The notes beneath the pieces are model-generated. The model saw only the letters and a list, made by a program, of their open reading frames with translations. It had not been told where the DNA came from and did not search any database. The translations under genes and the position numbers were made by a program. DNA of 64,000 bases from CAG-791 sp045117315 (lineage in GTDB: Bacteria; Bacillota; Clostridia; Lachnospirales; Lachnospiraceae), in NCBI GenBank assembly GCA_045117315.1, contig JBGUNJ010000204.1, positions 21,220 to 85,219 of the forward strand, in the 5' to 3' direction. Positions 54,246 to 62,537 of this stretch are shown one piece after another; position 1 is the first letter of the stretch; each line of letters begins with the position of its first letter.

Positions 54246-56429
54246 ATGGCTAATTACGATATCAGATGCAGGATTATTGAAGAGGAACTTAATACCTTCT
54301 GGCCGGAGTGGCATGTCGTGGAGCGCATTGGCAGAGGGGCTTTTGGGGATGTCTTTCGCATCAGAAGGAATAATTACGGAACCGGAGAGGAAGCTGCGCT
54401 CAAGATCATCAGGATCAATGACGAAATGGAACTTTCTGACATTCAGGCTTCAAAACAGGAGAATGCGCCCGGGGAAGCCCGGTCAGACGGTTCCGTTGAG
54501 ACAGAGACACAGGTCTTGCTCTCTGCGCCTCAGAAAGATCAGGCGGCGGAACCTGAAGCGGCGGATGCCGGCAGCAGGCCGGCGGAGATAAAACAGGGGA
54601 AGCACGGGAGAGTGAGGAAAGACGTTGAAAGCCCCTATATTCCTGAAGCTCTCAGCAACGAGATCCAGATTATGAGGGCTCTTCGCGGAGCCCCCAATAT
54701 TGTCGTGATCGAAGATTTTCACTTCAAACGGGAGGGAGCTGTCAGTACCTTATTTGTCAGGATGGAGCTCTTGACCAGTTTTCAGGAAAGACTGCTGAAG
54801 AACCAGAATGACCGGATCCTTTTTTCTGCAGAGGAAGTATATAAGATTGGAATTGATATCTGTACCGCTCTTATGTACTGTGAGAAAAAAGGCATCATTC
54901 ACCGTGATATCAAACCGGCAAATATCTTCATGGATGGATTTGGCAATTACAAGATCGGAGATTTCGGCGCTTCCAGCAGAATGGATACCGTATATTCGGC
55001 ACACACTATGACGGCGATCGGAACTGTTTCCTATATGGCCCCGGAGGTCTTTAAAGGAAAATCCTATAATAATACGGTCGATATTTATGCTTTGGGCCTT
55101 ATTTTATATCAGATTCTCAACAACGGCAGAATAGCTTTTCTATCGATGTCAGGCTCCTATGGCGCACGGGATATTGATAACGCAAATTACAGGCGTCTTT
55201 GTGGAGAGCCGCTTCCCTCATTGACAGGAATTCCGGTTTCTTCGGGGGATGAGAAAAGGACAGTGGACGCATACCTGGATGCTATTATCCGAAAGGCGTG
55301 CGCTCCAAATGCCCGGGACCGTTTCCGGACTGCGGAAGAATTCCGGGACGCCCTGAGAGAATGGAAAAACGCATCCGCACAGGGCAGTTTTAACAGACAG
55401 CAGAGCGCAGTGCGGAGTGCTGATAAAAAAAGCGTCCCAAACCAGGCCTTGAGTATTGGTCGGGAGAAAAACGGCGAATATTATCCGGGGAATGGGAAAA
55501 CAGAAAAACAAAAATCCCGGTTCTTGATAAATGTTTTGGGTGGCGCGGTCATTCTTTTTCTTGTGGCTGTTACTGCCTTTCTCGGCGTGCTCATTTTCAA
55601 TGGAGTCAGGAATTCCGGGGCGGAACATATAGAGCAGTCCGGCGGAGAAGGACTGGATGGATCTGCCGGCAGCACATCAGATCCTGCCGGAGAGGCATAT
55701 GCGGAAAGCAGTCCGGATATGACAGAGTCGGAAATACCGGCATCCTATGATGAAACGGAAGAAAAAAACGAAATTCGCGGAACAATTACAGACAGCTGGG
55801 AAGTAATTATGGCTGCGATAAAGGACTACACTTACCTCGATAAGTATCACATAGGAGACACGAAGGAACTCGATCTCGGAGAAGAAGGAGTGATCCTGAT
55901 GGAGCTGGTGGCTGTGGATGAATATGACTGGGCGGGTGATCCTGTGTGTACGACGTGGGTTGCAAAGGATCCCCTCAAATCCAGGCATAAGATGAATAGT
56001 GACGCCACTTCAGAAGGCGGATGGGAGGAATCAGAGATGCGAACCTGGCTTCAGGAAAGCATCCTGCCCCTGTTTCCGGTAGAACTTCAAGTCAATATTT
56101 TAGTAAACGAAAGGTATACAAAGTATCACTACACTTCTCCCACCGGAGAGAAAAACGGAGTAGCCATAACAAATGATAAAATCTGGATCCCTTCACGTCA
56201 GGAACTCTTCCACAGCGACGAAAATGATCTTAGTAGCCTGGATTTTGGCTCCTGTTTTCCGGACGAAGCATCCTGTATCAGGAAAAGCAGAGATGATAAC
56301 AAACCTTTATGGTGGTGGCTCCGGTCTTCGCAAAATGACACTGATTTCGACAGAATCGGTATTAATGGAAGAAGTGAAAGCGGTAATGCTGACAAAGAGG
56401 GAGGCGTTATTATAGGCTTTTGTCTCTGA
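54246..56429 (+). CDS. Transmembrane Ser/Thr protein kinase 3 with external DUF6273-like domain
   Basis: This 727-residue paralogue keeps the active-site set: IGRGAFGDVF near 27, Lys in AALKII near 52, HRDIKPANIF near 219, DFG near 239 and MAPEVF. Its Lys-to-helix C insert is about 85 residues, rich in Ala, Glu and Gln, and could be a flexible docking or autoregulatory loop. The membrane segment is near 430-455. The external part (about 515-727) carries the same DUF6273-like domain as kinases 2 and 4 (GDTKELDLGEEGVILMEL, WEESEMRTWLQESILP, WWWLRS, GGVIIGFC). GTAGGAAATAGG precedes the start. It is 85 bases after kinase 2. Confidence 0.88.
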   Translation: MANYDIRCRIIEEELNTFWPEWHVVERIGRGAFGDVFRIRRNNYGTGEEAALKIIRINDEMELSDIQASKQENAPGEARSDGSVETETQVLLSAPQKDQAAEPEAADAGSRPAEIKQGKHGRVRKDVESPYIPEALSNEIQIMRALRGAPNIVVIEDFHFKREGAVSTLFVRMELLTSFQERLLKNQNDRILFSAEEVYKIGIDICTALMYCEKKGIIHRDIKPANIFMDGFGNYKIGDFGASSRMDTVYSAHTMTAIGTVSYMAPEVFKGKSYNNTVDIYALGLILYQILNNGRIAFLSMSGSYGARDIDNANYRRLCGEPLPSLTGIPVSSGDEKRTVDAYLDAIIRKACAPNARDRFRTAEEFRDALREWKNASAQGSFNRQQSAVRSADKKSVPNQALSIGREKNGEYYPGNGKTEKQKSRFLINVLGGAVILFLVAVTAFLGVLIFNGVRNSGAEHIEQSGGEGLDGSAGSTSDPAGEAYAESSPDMTESEIPASYDETEEKNEIRGTITDSWEVIMAAIKDYTYLDKYHIGDTKELDLGEEGVILMELVAVDEYDWAGDPVCTTWVAKDPLKSRHKMNSDATSEGGWEESEMRTWLQESILPLFPVELQVNILVNERYTKYHYTSPTGEKNGVAITNDKIWIPSRQELFHSDENDLSSLDFGSCFPDEASCIRKSRDDNKPLWWWLRSSQNDTDFDRIGINGRSESGNADKEGGVIIGFCL

Positions 56430-56554
56430 TAGTTTTGATAAGATACGGATTCCGGATTCATGGCTGCCGGTATGTACTGTACGTCAGATCCAATCATTCA
56501 GTGGAAGAGCATTTACTGCGGCAAAACAACTGGTTATGAATTTGAAGGAAATTT

Positions 56555-58930
56555 ATGAGAGAAAAATGCGAAAAAATGCAATCTGAGCTGAATTCCTTTT
56601 GGCCTGAGTGGCAGGTGATCGAATGCTTTGAAGAAGGTGCTTCCGGAGATCTATTCCGGATCAGAAAAGACAGCTTCGGTATACGTGTGGAATCCTCGCT
56701 AAAGGTGATCCGGTACGATGAATCTGATGAATACCATGAACCGTTTTGTCCTGCGGATAATAATGAGTCTGAAGAAGCCCTGCTGAGGAGCATGTCCGAG
56801 ACACGTACTTTGTTCTCTTCGCCCGATGAGACTGAGCGGGGTTATGTACCGGAAGTGCCTGAACCGTCATCTGTTCGTATCTTTTCTCAACCTATTGACC
56901 GGTTTAGGCGTGATCGGAAGGAAAATGACCGGCAGGAAAAGGAAGATATATCTGCGGATCGGCCGACGATGTCTGAGAGTGCAGAGTTTTCCGGCTTATT
57001 ACAGTCAAAGGAAGAAATCCATGCGATCCGGCCCGGGCAGGCTGAAAATGACAGCAGAACAATTGATATCCCTGAGGTATTTCTCAAAGAAATCCAGATT
57101 ATGGAGGCCCTGCGGGGCACACCGAACGTGGTTATCGTTGAGGAATATTATTGCAAAAAAGAAGGAACGATCAGTTCTCTGTTTGTGCGGATGGAACTTC
57201 TTGCCGCTTTCAGGAAGGTGCTCCTCAGGCATGAGGAGAATCCTGCACGGCTCTCCGTAAAAGAAGTTCTAAAGATCGGAAAAGATATCAGTACAGCTCT
57301 GACTTATTTTGAAAAAAAGGGTATCAGACATCGGAACATAAAACCCGACAATCTCTTTGTGGACGCATTTGGTAACTATAAGGTGGGCAATTCCGGGGTT
57401 CTGAGGCGAAAGGAAACTCCACACTTTTCATTTGCCATGGCAGGAATCGGAGCCTTTACCTATACGGCTCCGGAGGTGTTCAAGGGACAAGGCTATAACG
57501 ACACTGTGGACACCTATGCTCTTGGACTTGTTCTTTACCAGGTCCTGAATAAGGGGAGGATACCTTTTCTGCCTGCGTCAGGGACGTATGGGATCCGCGA
57601 CACAGAGAAGGCAATTGATCGGAGGCTTCAAGGTGAACCCCTTCCTCCGCTGGCGGATATTAGGATTGGGGATGGAGACAATACAGAAGCAGCTGCGGAA
57701 CTTGACTGCATTGTCCGAAAAGCATGCGCTCCTGACAGAAAAGACCGGTTTCAGACCGCAAAGGAATTATATGATGCACTTTCAGCATGGGAGGCCGCTG
57801 CGTCCCAGGACATTTATCACCGGAATCAGAGTGATTCAGGGATTGCCGGGCATCATGGAAGACAGATGTATTCGCTGCCTGATGAAGGGGAAAAACGAAA
57901 CGACTCTTCAGAAAATCACAGCAGAGATAATAGCAATAAAGAAAAATATAATCTAAACAATTACAATAAAGAAAAACAAAAAACCCGGTCCGGAGTTTTC
58001 ATTCCGGGGATTGCCGCCTTTTTTGTGACGCTTTTGACTGTACTGCTCGCTGTGTTTATTCTGAACAGAAACAGATTGACCGGAACCGATAGTGGGCTGC
58101 AATCCGGCACTGAGCCTTCATCCGGAACACTCAGTGACCGGGAGGCTGCTGCCGGCGCACATAACGAGAGTACAGAAGACGATGAAGCAATCGCAGACAC
58201 AGAAGCAGGAGAGATACCCGTCACCGATGTGGCAGAAAAGGAGGACGAAGGGCACACCATCATAACAGACAGCTGGGAAGAGATTATCGAATCCGGTGAA
58301 GACGGCACCTACATGGACAAGTATCAGATCGGAGACTTAAAAGAATTAGACCTCGGACAAGAGGGACTTATTATGATGGAACTTGTGGCTAAGTATGAGG
58401 ATAGACTGTCAGATTACACTGATGATGAGACGTTTTCACATATGACATGGATTGCCAGTACTCCGCTTAATTCCAGGCATAGTATGTACGCCGGGGAAAC
58501 CAAAGAAAGTAACTGGCTCAAATCAGATATGAGAAGCTGGCTGAGGGAGAGCATCCTGCCCCTTTTCCCGGAAGAGGTCAGATCAAATATTAAAGAAGTT
58601 GATAAAGATTCTCTTTCTGCAGATGATAAGGAAACCGAACCCAGCGACTACGATACAGACGACCTGGTTTTTTCAGATGATACAATCTGGATTCCTTCCT
58701 TCGAAGAACTGTTTCATAAACATTATGACGATACATCTTATCCTGTCTACAAAATAGCATTTTCAGACAACGCTTCCCGTGAGATAAACCGGAATGATGC
58801 TTCCGGCAGCTGGTGGTGGCTTCGTTCCGCTTATCATAATGATTCCTTCTATTGTGTGAATCCTGATGGAAGCTGGGATTATAAGGATGTGAACGAGGAA
58901 GGCGGTGTGATTATCGGCTTTTGCCTGTAG
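56555..58930 (+). CDS. Transmembrane pseudokinase 4 with external DUF6273-like domain
   Basis: The 791-residue paralogue has the same architecture but has lost the catalytic residues. The HRD motif reads HRNIKPDNLF (Asp to Asn, near 259), DFG reads NSG (near 279) and the glycine loop reads FEEGASGDLF. The ATP-site Lys (SSLKVI) and the APE motif (TAPEVF) are kept, and the frame is intact over 2.4 kb, so it is not simply decaying. The Lys-to-helix C insert is the longest, about 130 residues. A membrane segment lies near 478-507 and the external DUF6273-like domain at about 570-791. It probably scaffolds or regulates the active paralogues. AAGGAAAT precedes the start. Confidence 0.88.
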   Translation: MREKCEKMQSELNSFWPEWQVIECFEEGASGDLFRIRKDSFGIRVESSLKVIRYDESDEYHEPFCPADNNESEEALLRSMSETRTLFSSPDETERGYVPEVPEPSSVRIFSQPIDRFRRDRKENDRQEKEDISADRPTMSESAEFSGLLQSKEEIHAIRPGQAENDSRTIDIPEVFLKEIQIMEALRGTPNVVIVEEYYCKKEGTISSLFVRMELLAAFRKVLLRHEENPARLSVKEVLKIGKDISTALTYFEKKGIRHRNIKPDNLFVDAFGNYKVGNSGVLRRKETPHFSFAMAGIGAFTYTAPEVFKGQGYNDTVDTYALGLVLYQVLNKGRIPFLPASGTYGIRDTEKAIDRRLQGEPLPPLADIRIGDGDNTEAAAELDCIVRKACAPDRKDRFQTAKELYDALSAWEAAASQDIYHRNQSDSGIAGHHGRQMYSLPDEGEKRNDSSENHSRDNSNKEKYNLNNYNKEKQKTRSGVFIPGIAAFFVTLLTVLLAVFILNRNRLTGTDSGLQSGTEPSSGTLSDREAAAGAHNESTEDDEAIADTEAGEIPVTDVAEKEDEGHTIITDSWEEIIESGEDGTYMDKYQIGDLKELDLGQEGLIMMELVAKYEDRLSDYTDDETFSHMTWIASTPLNSRHSMYAGETKESNWLKSDMRSWLRESILPLFPEEVRSNIKEVDKDSLSADDKETEPSDYDTDDLVFSDDTIWIPSFEELFHKHYDDTSYPVYKIAFSDNASREINRNDASGSWWWLRSAYHNDSFYCVNPDGSWDYKDVNEEGGVIIGFCL

Positions 58931-59061
58931 TTTTTCTGACATGCCATTGGCTTTGACAGTTCTGAGAACTATCCTGAGGCACCTGGACAGAAAAGGAAAT
59001 GTTGTCAATCTCAGCCTTCACCAGGCGATAAAAAAAAATCAATCGATGTAAAAGCCAACAA

Positions 59062-59100
59062 AACTGCCCCGCCACATCAGTGGCGGGGCAGTTCTTGCAA
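59062..59100. terminator. Bidirectional terminator between kinase array and glycogen phosphorylase
   Basis: A perfect 14-bp GC-rich stem (AACTGCCCCGCCAC, 59062-59075, with 59080-59093) has a 4-base loop. On the minus strand it is followed by TTGTTGGCTTTT; on the plus strand by CTTGCAAAATCGTTTTT. It can stop both converging transcripts. Confidence 0.85.
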
Positions 59101-59139
59101 AATCGTTTTTCAGGCAGGATCGATGCTCTCTTGCAGGCA

Positions 59140-59240
59140 GATCCATGTGCCTGTCATCTGGCAGGACCATCCGGCAGCCGGATGGGGGATATCCGGGCGC
59201 CGGATGGCGGGTTGATCCATGTGCCTGTCAGATGGCGGGA
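59140..59240. repeat. 27-bp direct repeat at the 3' end of the glycogen phosphorylase gene
   Basis: GATCCATGTGCCTGTCA plus ten similar bases occur at 59140-59166 and 59214-59240; the second copy contains the glgP stop codon. Between them is the hairpin CCATCCGG-CAG-CCGGATGG (59168-59186). Confidence 0.6.
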
Positions 59241-61651
59241 TCACCCAGGTGCCAGACACGCTCGTTGTACTCGCGAGCCGTCCTCATGGACGAGAAGAAG
59301 CCGGATCTGGCGATGTTGATCAGGGACATTTTGTACCAGGAGTCTTTATCCTCGTATGCGCGGAAGGCGGCTTCCTTGGCCTGGACGTAGGACTTGAAAT
59401 CCAGGAGGCACTTGTAGGTGTCTTCTGTGGTCAGCCTGCGATGGATGCGCTCAAGGATGACGCTGTCGCCAATTCTGCGCATCTCGTCACTGACGATGAA
59501 GTCGACGACGCGGCGGATGTCAGGGTCTGAGTAGTAGTCATAAGGGTGGTAAGAGCCGCTTCTGTTGAGGTCGGCGATGGTCTCTGCGCCTGCGCCGAAC
59601 GTGAAGATGTTGTCCGGGCCGACAAGATCGCCGATTTCGATGTTGGCTCCGTCGCGTGTGCCGAGGGTAATGGCACCATTGCACATGAGCTTCATATTAG
59701 AAGTACCCGATGCTTCTGCGCCTGCGCAGCTGATCTGCTCGGAGATGTCCGCTGCGGGAAGGATTTTTTCCGCCAGGGACACATTGTAGTTGTCGGGCAT
59801 GATGACCCTGAACCAGGGGCTGATCGCGGGGTCGTCTGTCAGCTCCTGCAGGCAGAGGGCCAGGTGGAAGATGTCGTTGGCGGCTTCATAAGTGGGGTAG
59901 GCCTTTCCGGCGATCAGGTTCACGATAGGGGTGGCAGGAAGGCGGCCCTGCCGGATTTCCTGGATCTTCCAGATTGCACCAAGACAGTTCAGATCCTGAC
60001 GCTTATAAGGGTGCCCGCGTTTTGCCTGAACTGTCAGGATGGCATCGGGATTCATGACCAGGCCTTTCTCTTTTTCCAGCAAGGCAGCCAGGTCTTTCTT
60101 GTTTTCTGCCTTGATAGATTCAAGGGTGACGTGGACCTCCGGGTTGTCCTGATAGGAGAGAAGCTTCTCAAGCAGAGCGGGATCTGCGATTACATCTCCA
60201 CCAGTAAGTACGCTCATATAGTATGCCAGGACCGGGTTGGCGTGTCCCAGCCAGCGGCCGAAGCCGATTCCGTTTGTGACATTTGTGAACTTGTCCGGGT
60301 ATGCAGTCGCCAGATCCGAAAAAACGTCATTTTTAAGGATGCCGGTGTGGATCTTTGCGACTCCGTTCACGGAATAGCTGAAGTGGCAGGCGAGGTTGGC
60401 CATGTTCACGACATCGTCCTGCAGCACAGGACCTGCGGTGATGCCCTTTTCCCTGACATGTCGGTCCAGTCTGGTGATCATGTCCGCAATCCGGGGGTTG
60501 ACGGCACGGATCCTGGAGAGGGGTACCCTCGGGAGTGCTTCGGGCATGATGGTGTGGTTAGTCATTGCAAACAGCTTTTTTACAAGCTCGATGCTCTTCT
60601 CCTCGGACATGCCCCTGTCCATAAGCTGGCAGACCATTTCCGGGATGCACAGGACAGGATGGGTATCGTTGAGATGGATCACCGCATGCTCCTCGATGGA
60701 GTCGATGCTGCCGTAGGTCTTTTCAACGTCTTCCAGAATATGTCTGACCGAGCTGGCGGAGAGGAAGTATTCCTGGCTTACGCGGAGGAACCTGCCTTCT
60801 TCATTGCTGTCATCGGGATACAGAAAAAGGGTGAGAGCGGGGATGGGATCGGACATGTCCATTCGGATTCCGTCCCTGATGACAGCGTCACTTGCCATAC
60901 CGGTATCAAAAAGGACGAGTGAATTGGTCTTGTCTGTATTGTATCCCGTCACGGTGATAACATTTTCTTCCGGGCGGATCTTCCTGCCGCAGACCTCCAC
61001 CTCGTAGTCCGCCTGACGGGTGTTGACTGCTTTTCCGTACAGATCCCAGGAGTCGGGCTCAAAGGTCTGTTTTTTGTCCCTGAAGACCTGCTTTCCAAGC
61101 CCGTAGTGGTAATGGAGAGTCAGGCACTCCATGGAATAGCCGAGGGTTGTCGCGCCTTCGTGAATGCAGGGGCCAAGCCTTCCCAGGCCGCCGTTCCCCA
61201 GGGAGGGGTCGGTCTCCATCTCCTCAATGTCTTCAATGGAGTATCCCATGCGGCTCAGAATGAGGTTGACGGCCGAAAGAAGGCCGAGATTCAGCAGGTT
61301 GTTGCCGAGAAGGCGCCCGGGAAGAACCTCGATGGTCACGTAGTAGACTTTCCTGTCGCTTCTGCTTTCCCTGTATTTTTCAAGGGCAGACACCTTTTTC
61401 AGAGACCAGGCCCAGAGGGCCGAATTCAGCTGAGGCACAGAGGCATTTTTCAAAGTTACTTTCTCTCCGTAAAGGTTCTTCAGATCCCGGGAGAGTTCTT
61501 CATAGACTTTCGTTGCCAGATAATCAGAGACATTGCGGGCCGGAAAGAGCTGCTCTTCAGAGACGTTCTCCGGAATGGCCTTTTCTCCATAACGGGTCTT
61601 CAGAGTCTTTGTGGATCCTTTGTTTCTTTTCTCTCTGTTCGTAGATTTCAT
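59228..61651 (-). CDS. glgP: Glycogen/starch phosphorylase
   Basis: The 807-residue PLP enzyme splits alpha-1,4-glucan with phosphate to give glucose 1-phosphate in the cytosol, releasing energy from stored glycogen. Length is normal (about 800). Recognisable parts: DPSLGNGGLGRLGPC near residue 148, HLNDTHPVLCIPE near 325, NVTNGIGFGRWL near 460 and the PLP segment EASGTSNMKLMCNGAITLGT near 645-665, with the Schiff-base Lys in NMK. An AGGGAG site precedes the ATG at 61651. The gene stands alone on the minus strand, facing the kinase block and ending at a shared terminator. No other glycogen genes are in the window. Confidence 0.95.
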   Translation of the reverse strand: MKSTNREKRNKGSTKTLKTRYGEKAIPENVSEEQLFPARNVSDYLATKVYEELSRDLKNLYGEKVTLKNASVPQLNSALWAWSLKKVSALEKYRESRSDRKVYYVTIEVLPGRLLGNNLLNLGLLSAVNLILSRMGYSIEDIEEMETDPSLGNGGLGRLGPCIHEGATTLGYSMECLTLHYHYGLGKQVFRDKKQTFEPDSWDLYGKAVNTRQADYEVEVCGRKIRPEENVITVTGYNTDKTNSLVLFDTGMASDAVIRDGIRMDMSDPIPALTLFLYPDDSNEEGRFLRVSQEYFLSASSVRHILEDVEKTYGSIDSIEEHAVIHLNDTHPVLCIPEMVCQLMDRGMSEEKSIELVKKLFAMTNHTIMPEALPRVPLSRIRAVNPRIADMITRLDRHVREKGITAGPVLQDDVVNMANLACHFSYSVNGVAKIHTGILKNDVFSDLATAYPDKFTNVTNGIGFGRWLGHANPVLAYYMSVLTGGDVIADPALLEKLLSYQDNPEVHVTLESIKAENKKDLAALLEKEKGLVMNPDAILTVQAKRGHPYKRQDLNCLGAIWKIQEIRQGRLPATPIVNLIAGKAYPTYEAANDIFHLALCLQELTDDPAISPWFRVIMPDNYNVSLAEKILPAADISEQISCAGAEASGTSNMKLMCNGAITLGTRDGANIEIGDLVGPDNIFTFGAGAETIADLNRSGSYHPYDYYSDPDIRRVVDFIVSDEMRRIGDSVILERIHRRLTTEDTYKCLLDFKSYVQAKEAAFRAYEDKDSWYKMSLINIARSGFFSSMRTAREYNERVWHLGDPAI

Positions 61652-61867
61652 AGCATTTCTCCCTAAACATTTATTCAGTTTGTTTATTCTTTTTTGTTCC
61701 CTCTTTGTTACATCCTTTCATGAATCCATTTAAGCCTGGTGATTACCATGAGAAGCAGGTCGGACGGCCGCCGCGGCAGATCTGCCATCCGGAGCCTCTG
61801 TTCTGATCGGGTGATGTCCTTGTTGTTTAGTGATTCTACCAGATATTCAGGATGTGTCAATCGGACA

Positions 61868-61899
61868 TATGTTCGTATTTCAATAGAATATTGAACATA
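61868..61899. promoter_or_regulatory. Nested dyad, possible operator
   Basis: TATGTTC (61868-61874) pairs with GAACATA (61893-61899), and inside it TTCAATA (61879-61885) pairs with TATTGAA (61889-61895). It lies between glgP (minus) and the promoter at 61934, so a regulator could act on either side. Evidence is symmetry only. Confidence 0.4.
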
Positions 61900-61933
61900 A
61901 ATGAAAAAAGCTCAAAATAATGCGGAAATATAC

Positions 61934-61962
61934 TTGCATACAAGCTTAATTTTAGGTATGAT
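61934..61962 (+). promoter_or_regulatory. Sigma-A promoter
   Basis: TTGCAT (61934-61939), a 17-base spacer and TATGAT (61957-61962) form a good promoter. The next plus-strand gene starts 575 bases later, so the transcript would have a long leader with two sets of structured repeats. The 886-base spacer (61652-62537) shows no intact gene; an interrupted frame near 61990-62188 has a signal-peptide-like stretch (AAALVFIAFLPSFAS) without a start codon. Confidence 0.6.
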
Positions 61963-62280
61963 ATTGATGCAATCAATTTTAATTAAAAACATGGTTTTTC
62001 CATTCGCCGGTCTCTGATGCTGCTTTCAGTGGTCGAAAATCTGCTGCGGCACTTGTTTTTATTGCCTTTCTGCCTTCTTTTGCATCGAATAAGGCGGTTT
62101 GCCAGGCAAATCCGGCAGCTGCAGGAAACGCCACAGCTCACGGTAGATTAGCGCAGATCAACGCAGGCCGCTGTCTACAGCTGAAAACCAGGAACCATGT
62201 GGGTTGAATGGTTCAATCCGATGCGTCAATTTTTTTGAATGGAGCAGGAAAAAAAGTAAAAACTTTTGATAAGGTTTTAA

Positions 62281-62366
62281 CTCCGGCATCTGTTGCCGGA
62301 GCCCTGACAACCTGTGATACTGACTCTGGCATCTGTTGCCGGAGCCCTGACAAACTGTGATACTGA
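62281..62366 (+). repeat. Two 43-bp tandem units, each with a hairpin
   Basis: Units at 62281-62323 and 62324-62366 differ at two or three positions. Each starts CTCCGGCATCTGTTGCCGGAG, a stem of eight base pairs with a five-base loop. They lie in the probable leader of the gene at 62538. Confidence 0.85.
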
Positions 62367-62416
62367 TGAGATAACGTCTCCGCATGGCGGAGTGCGAATG
62401 TGTGGAGCATTGTGAG

Positions 62417-62513
62417 AGCGAGGGACGCGGGGAGCGGAGCGTAGACCGGCTTCCGTCATGCTCCTTAGCGAGAGACGCAGGGAGCGGAGACCGGCTTTCG
62501 TCATGTTCCTAAG
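62417..62513 (+). repeat. Two tandem units of 47-50 bp before the last gene
   Basis: Units begin AGCGAGGGACGCGGGGAGCG (62417) and AGCGAGAGACGCAGGGAGCG (62467) and both end GTCATG, a pyrimidine-rich base or two, CTTA/CTAA. They differ by a CGT indel and a few substitutions, and run up to the AAGGAGG ribosome site region of the next gene. Confidence 0.8.
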
Positions 62514-62537
62514 AGAAAGGAGGTTACAGCTGGAGAA

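Noticed and set aside
52151..58930. Diversity-generating retroelement acting on the DUF6273-like domains
   Set aside because: No reverse transcriptase and no template repeat are seen; the domains are ordinary diverged paralogues.
59546..60922. A 458-codon frame on the plus strand across the glycogen phosphorylase gene
   Set aside because: It is antisense to a clear glgP with conserved PLP motifs, has no ribosome site and no recognisable domain; a shadow of the GC-rich coding strand.
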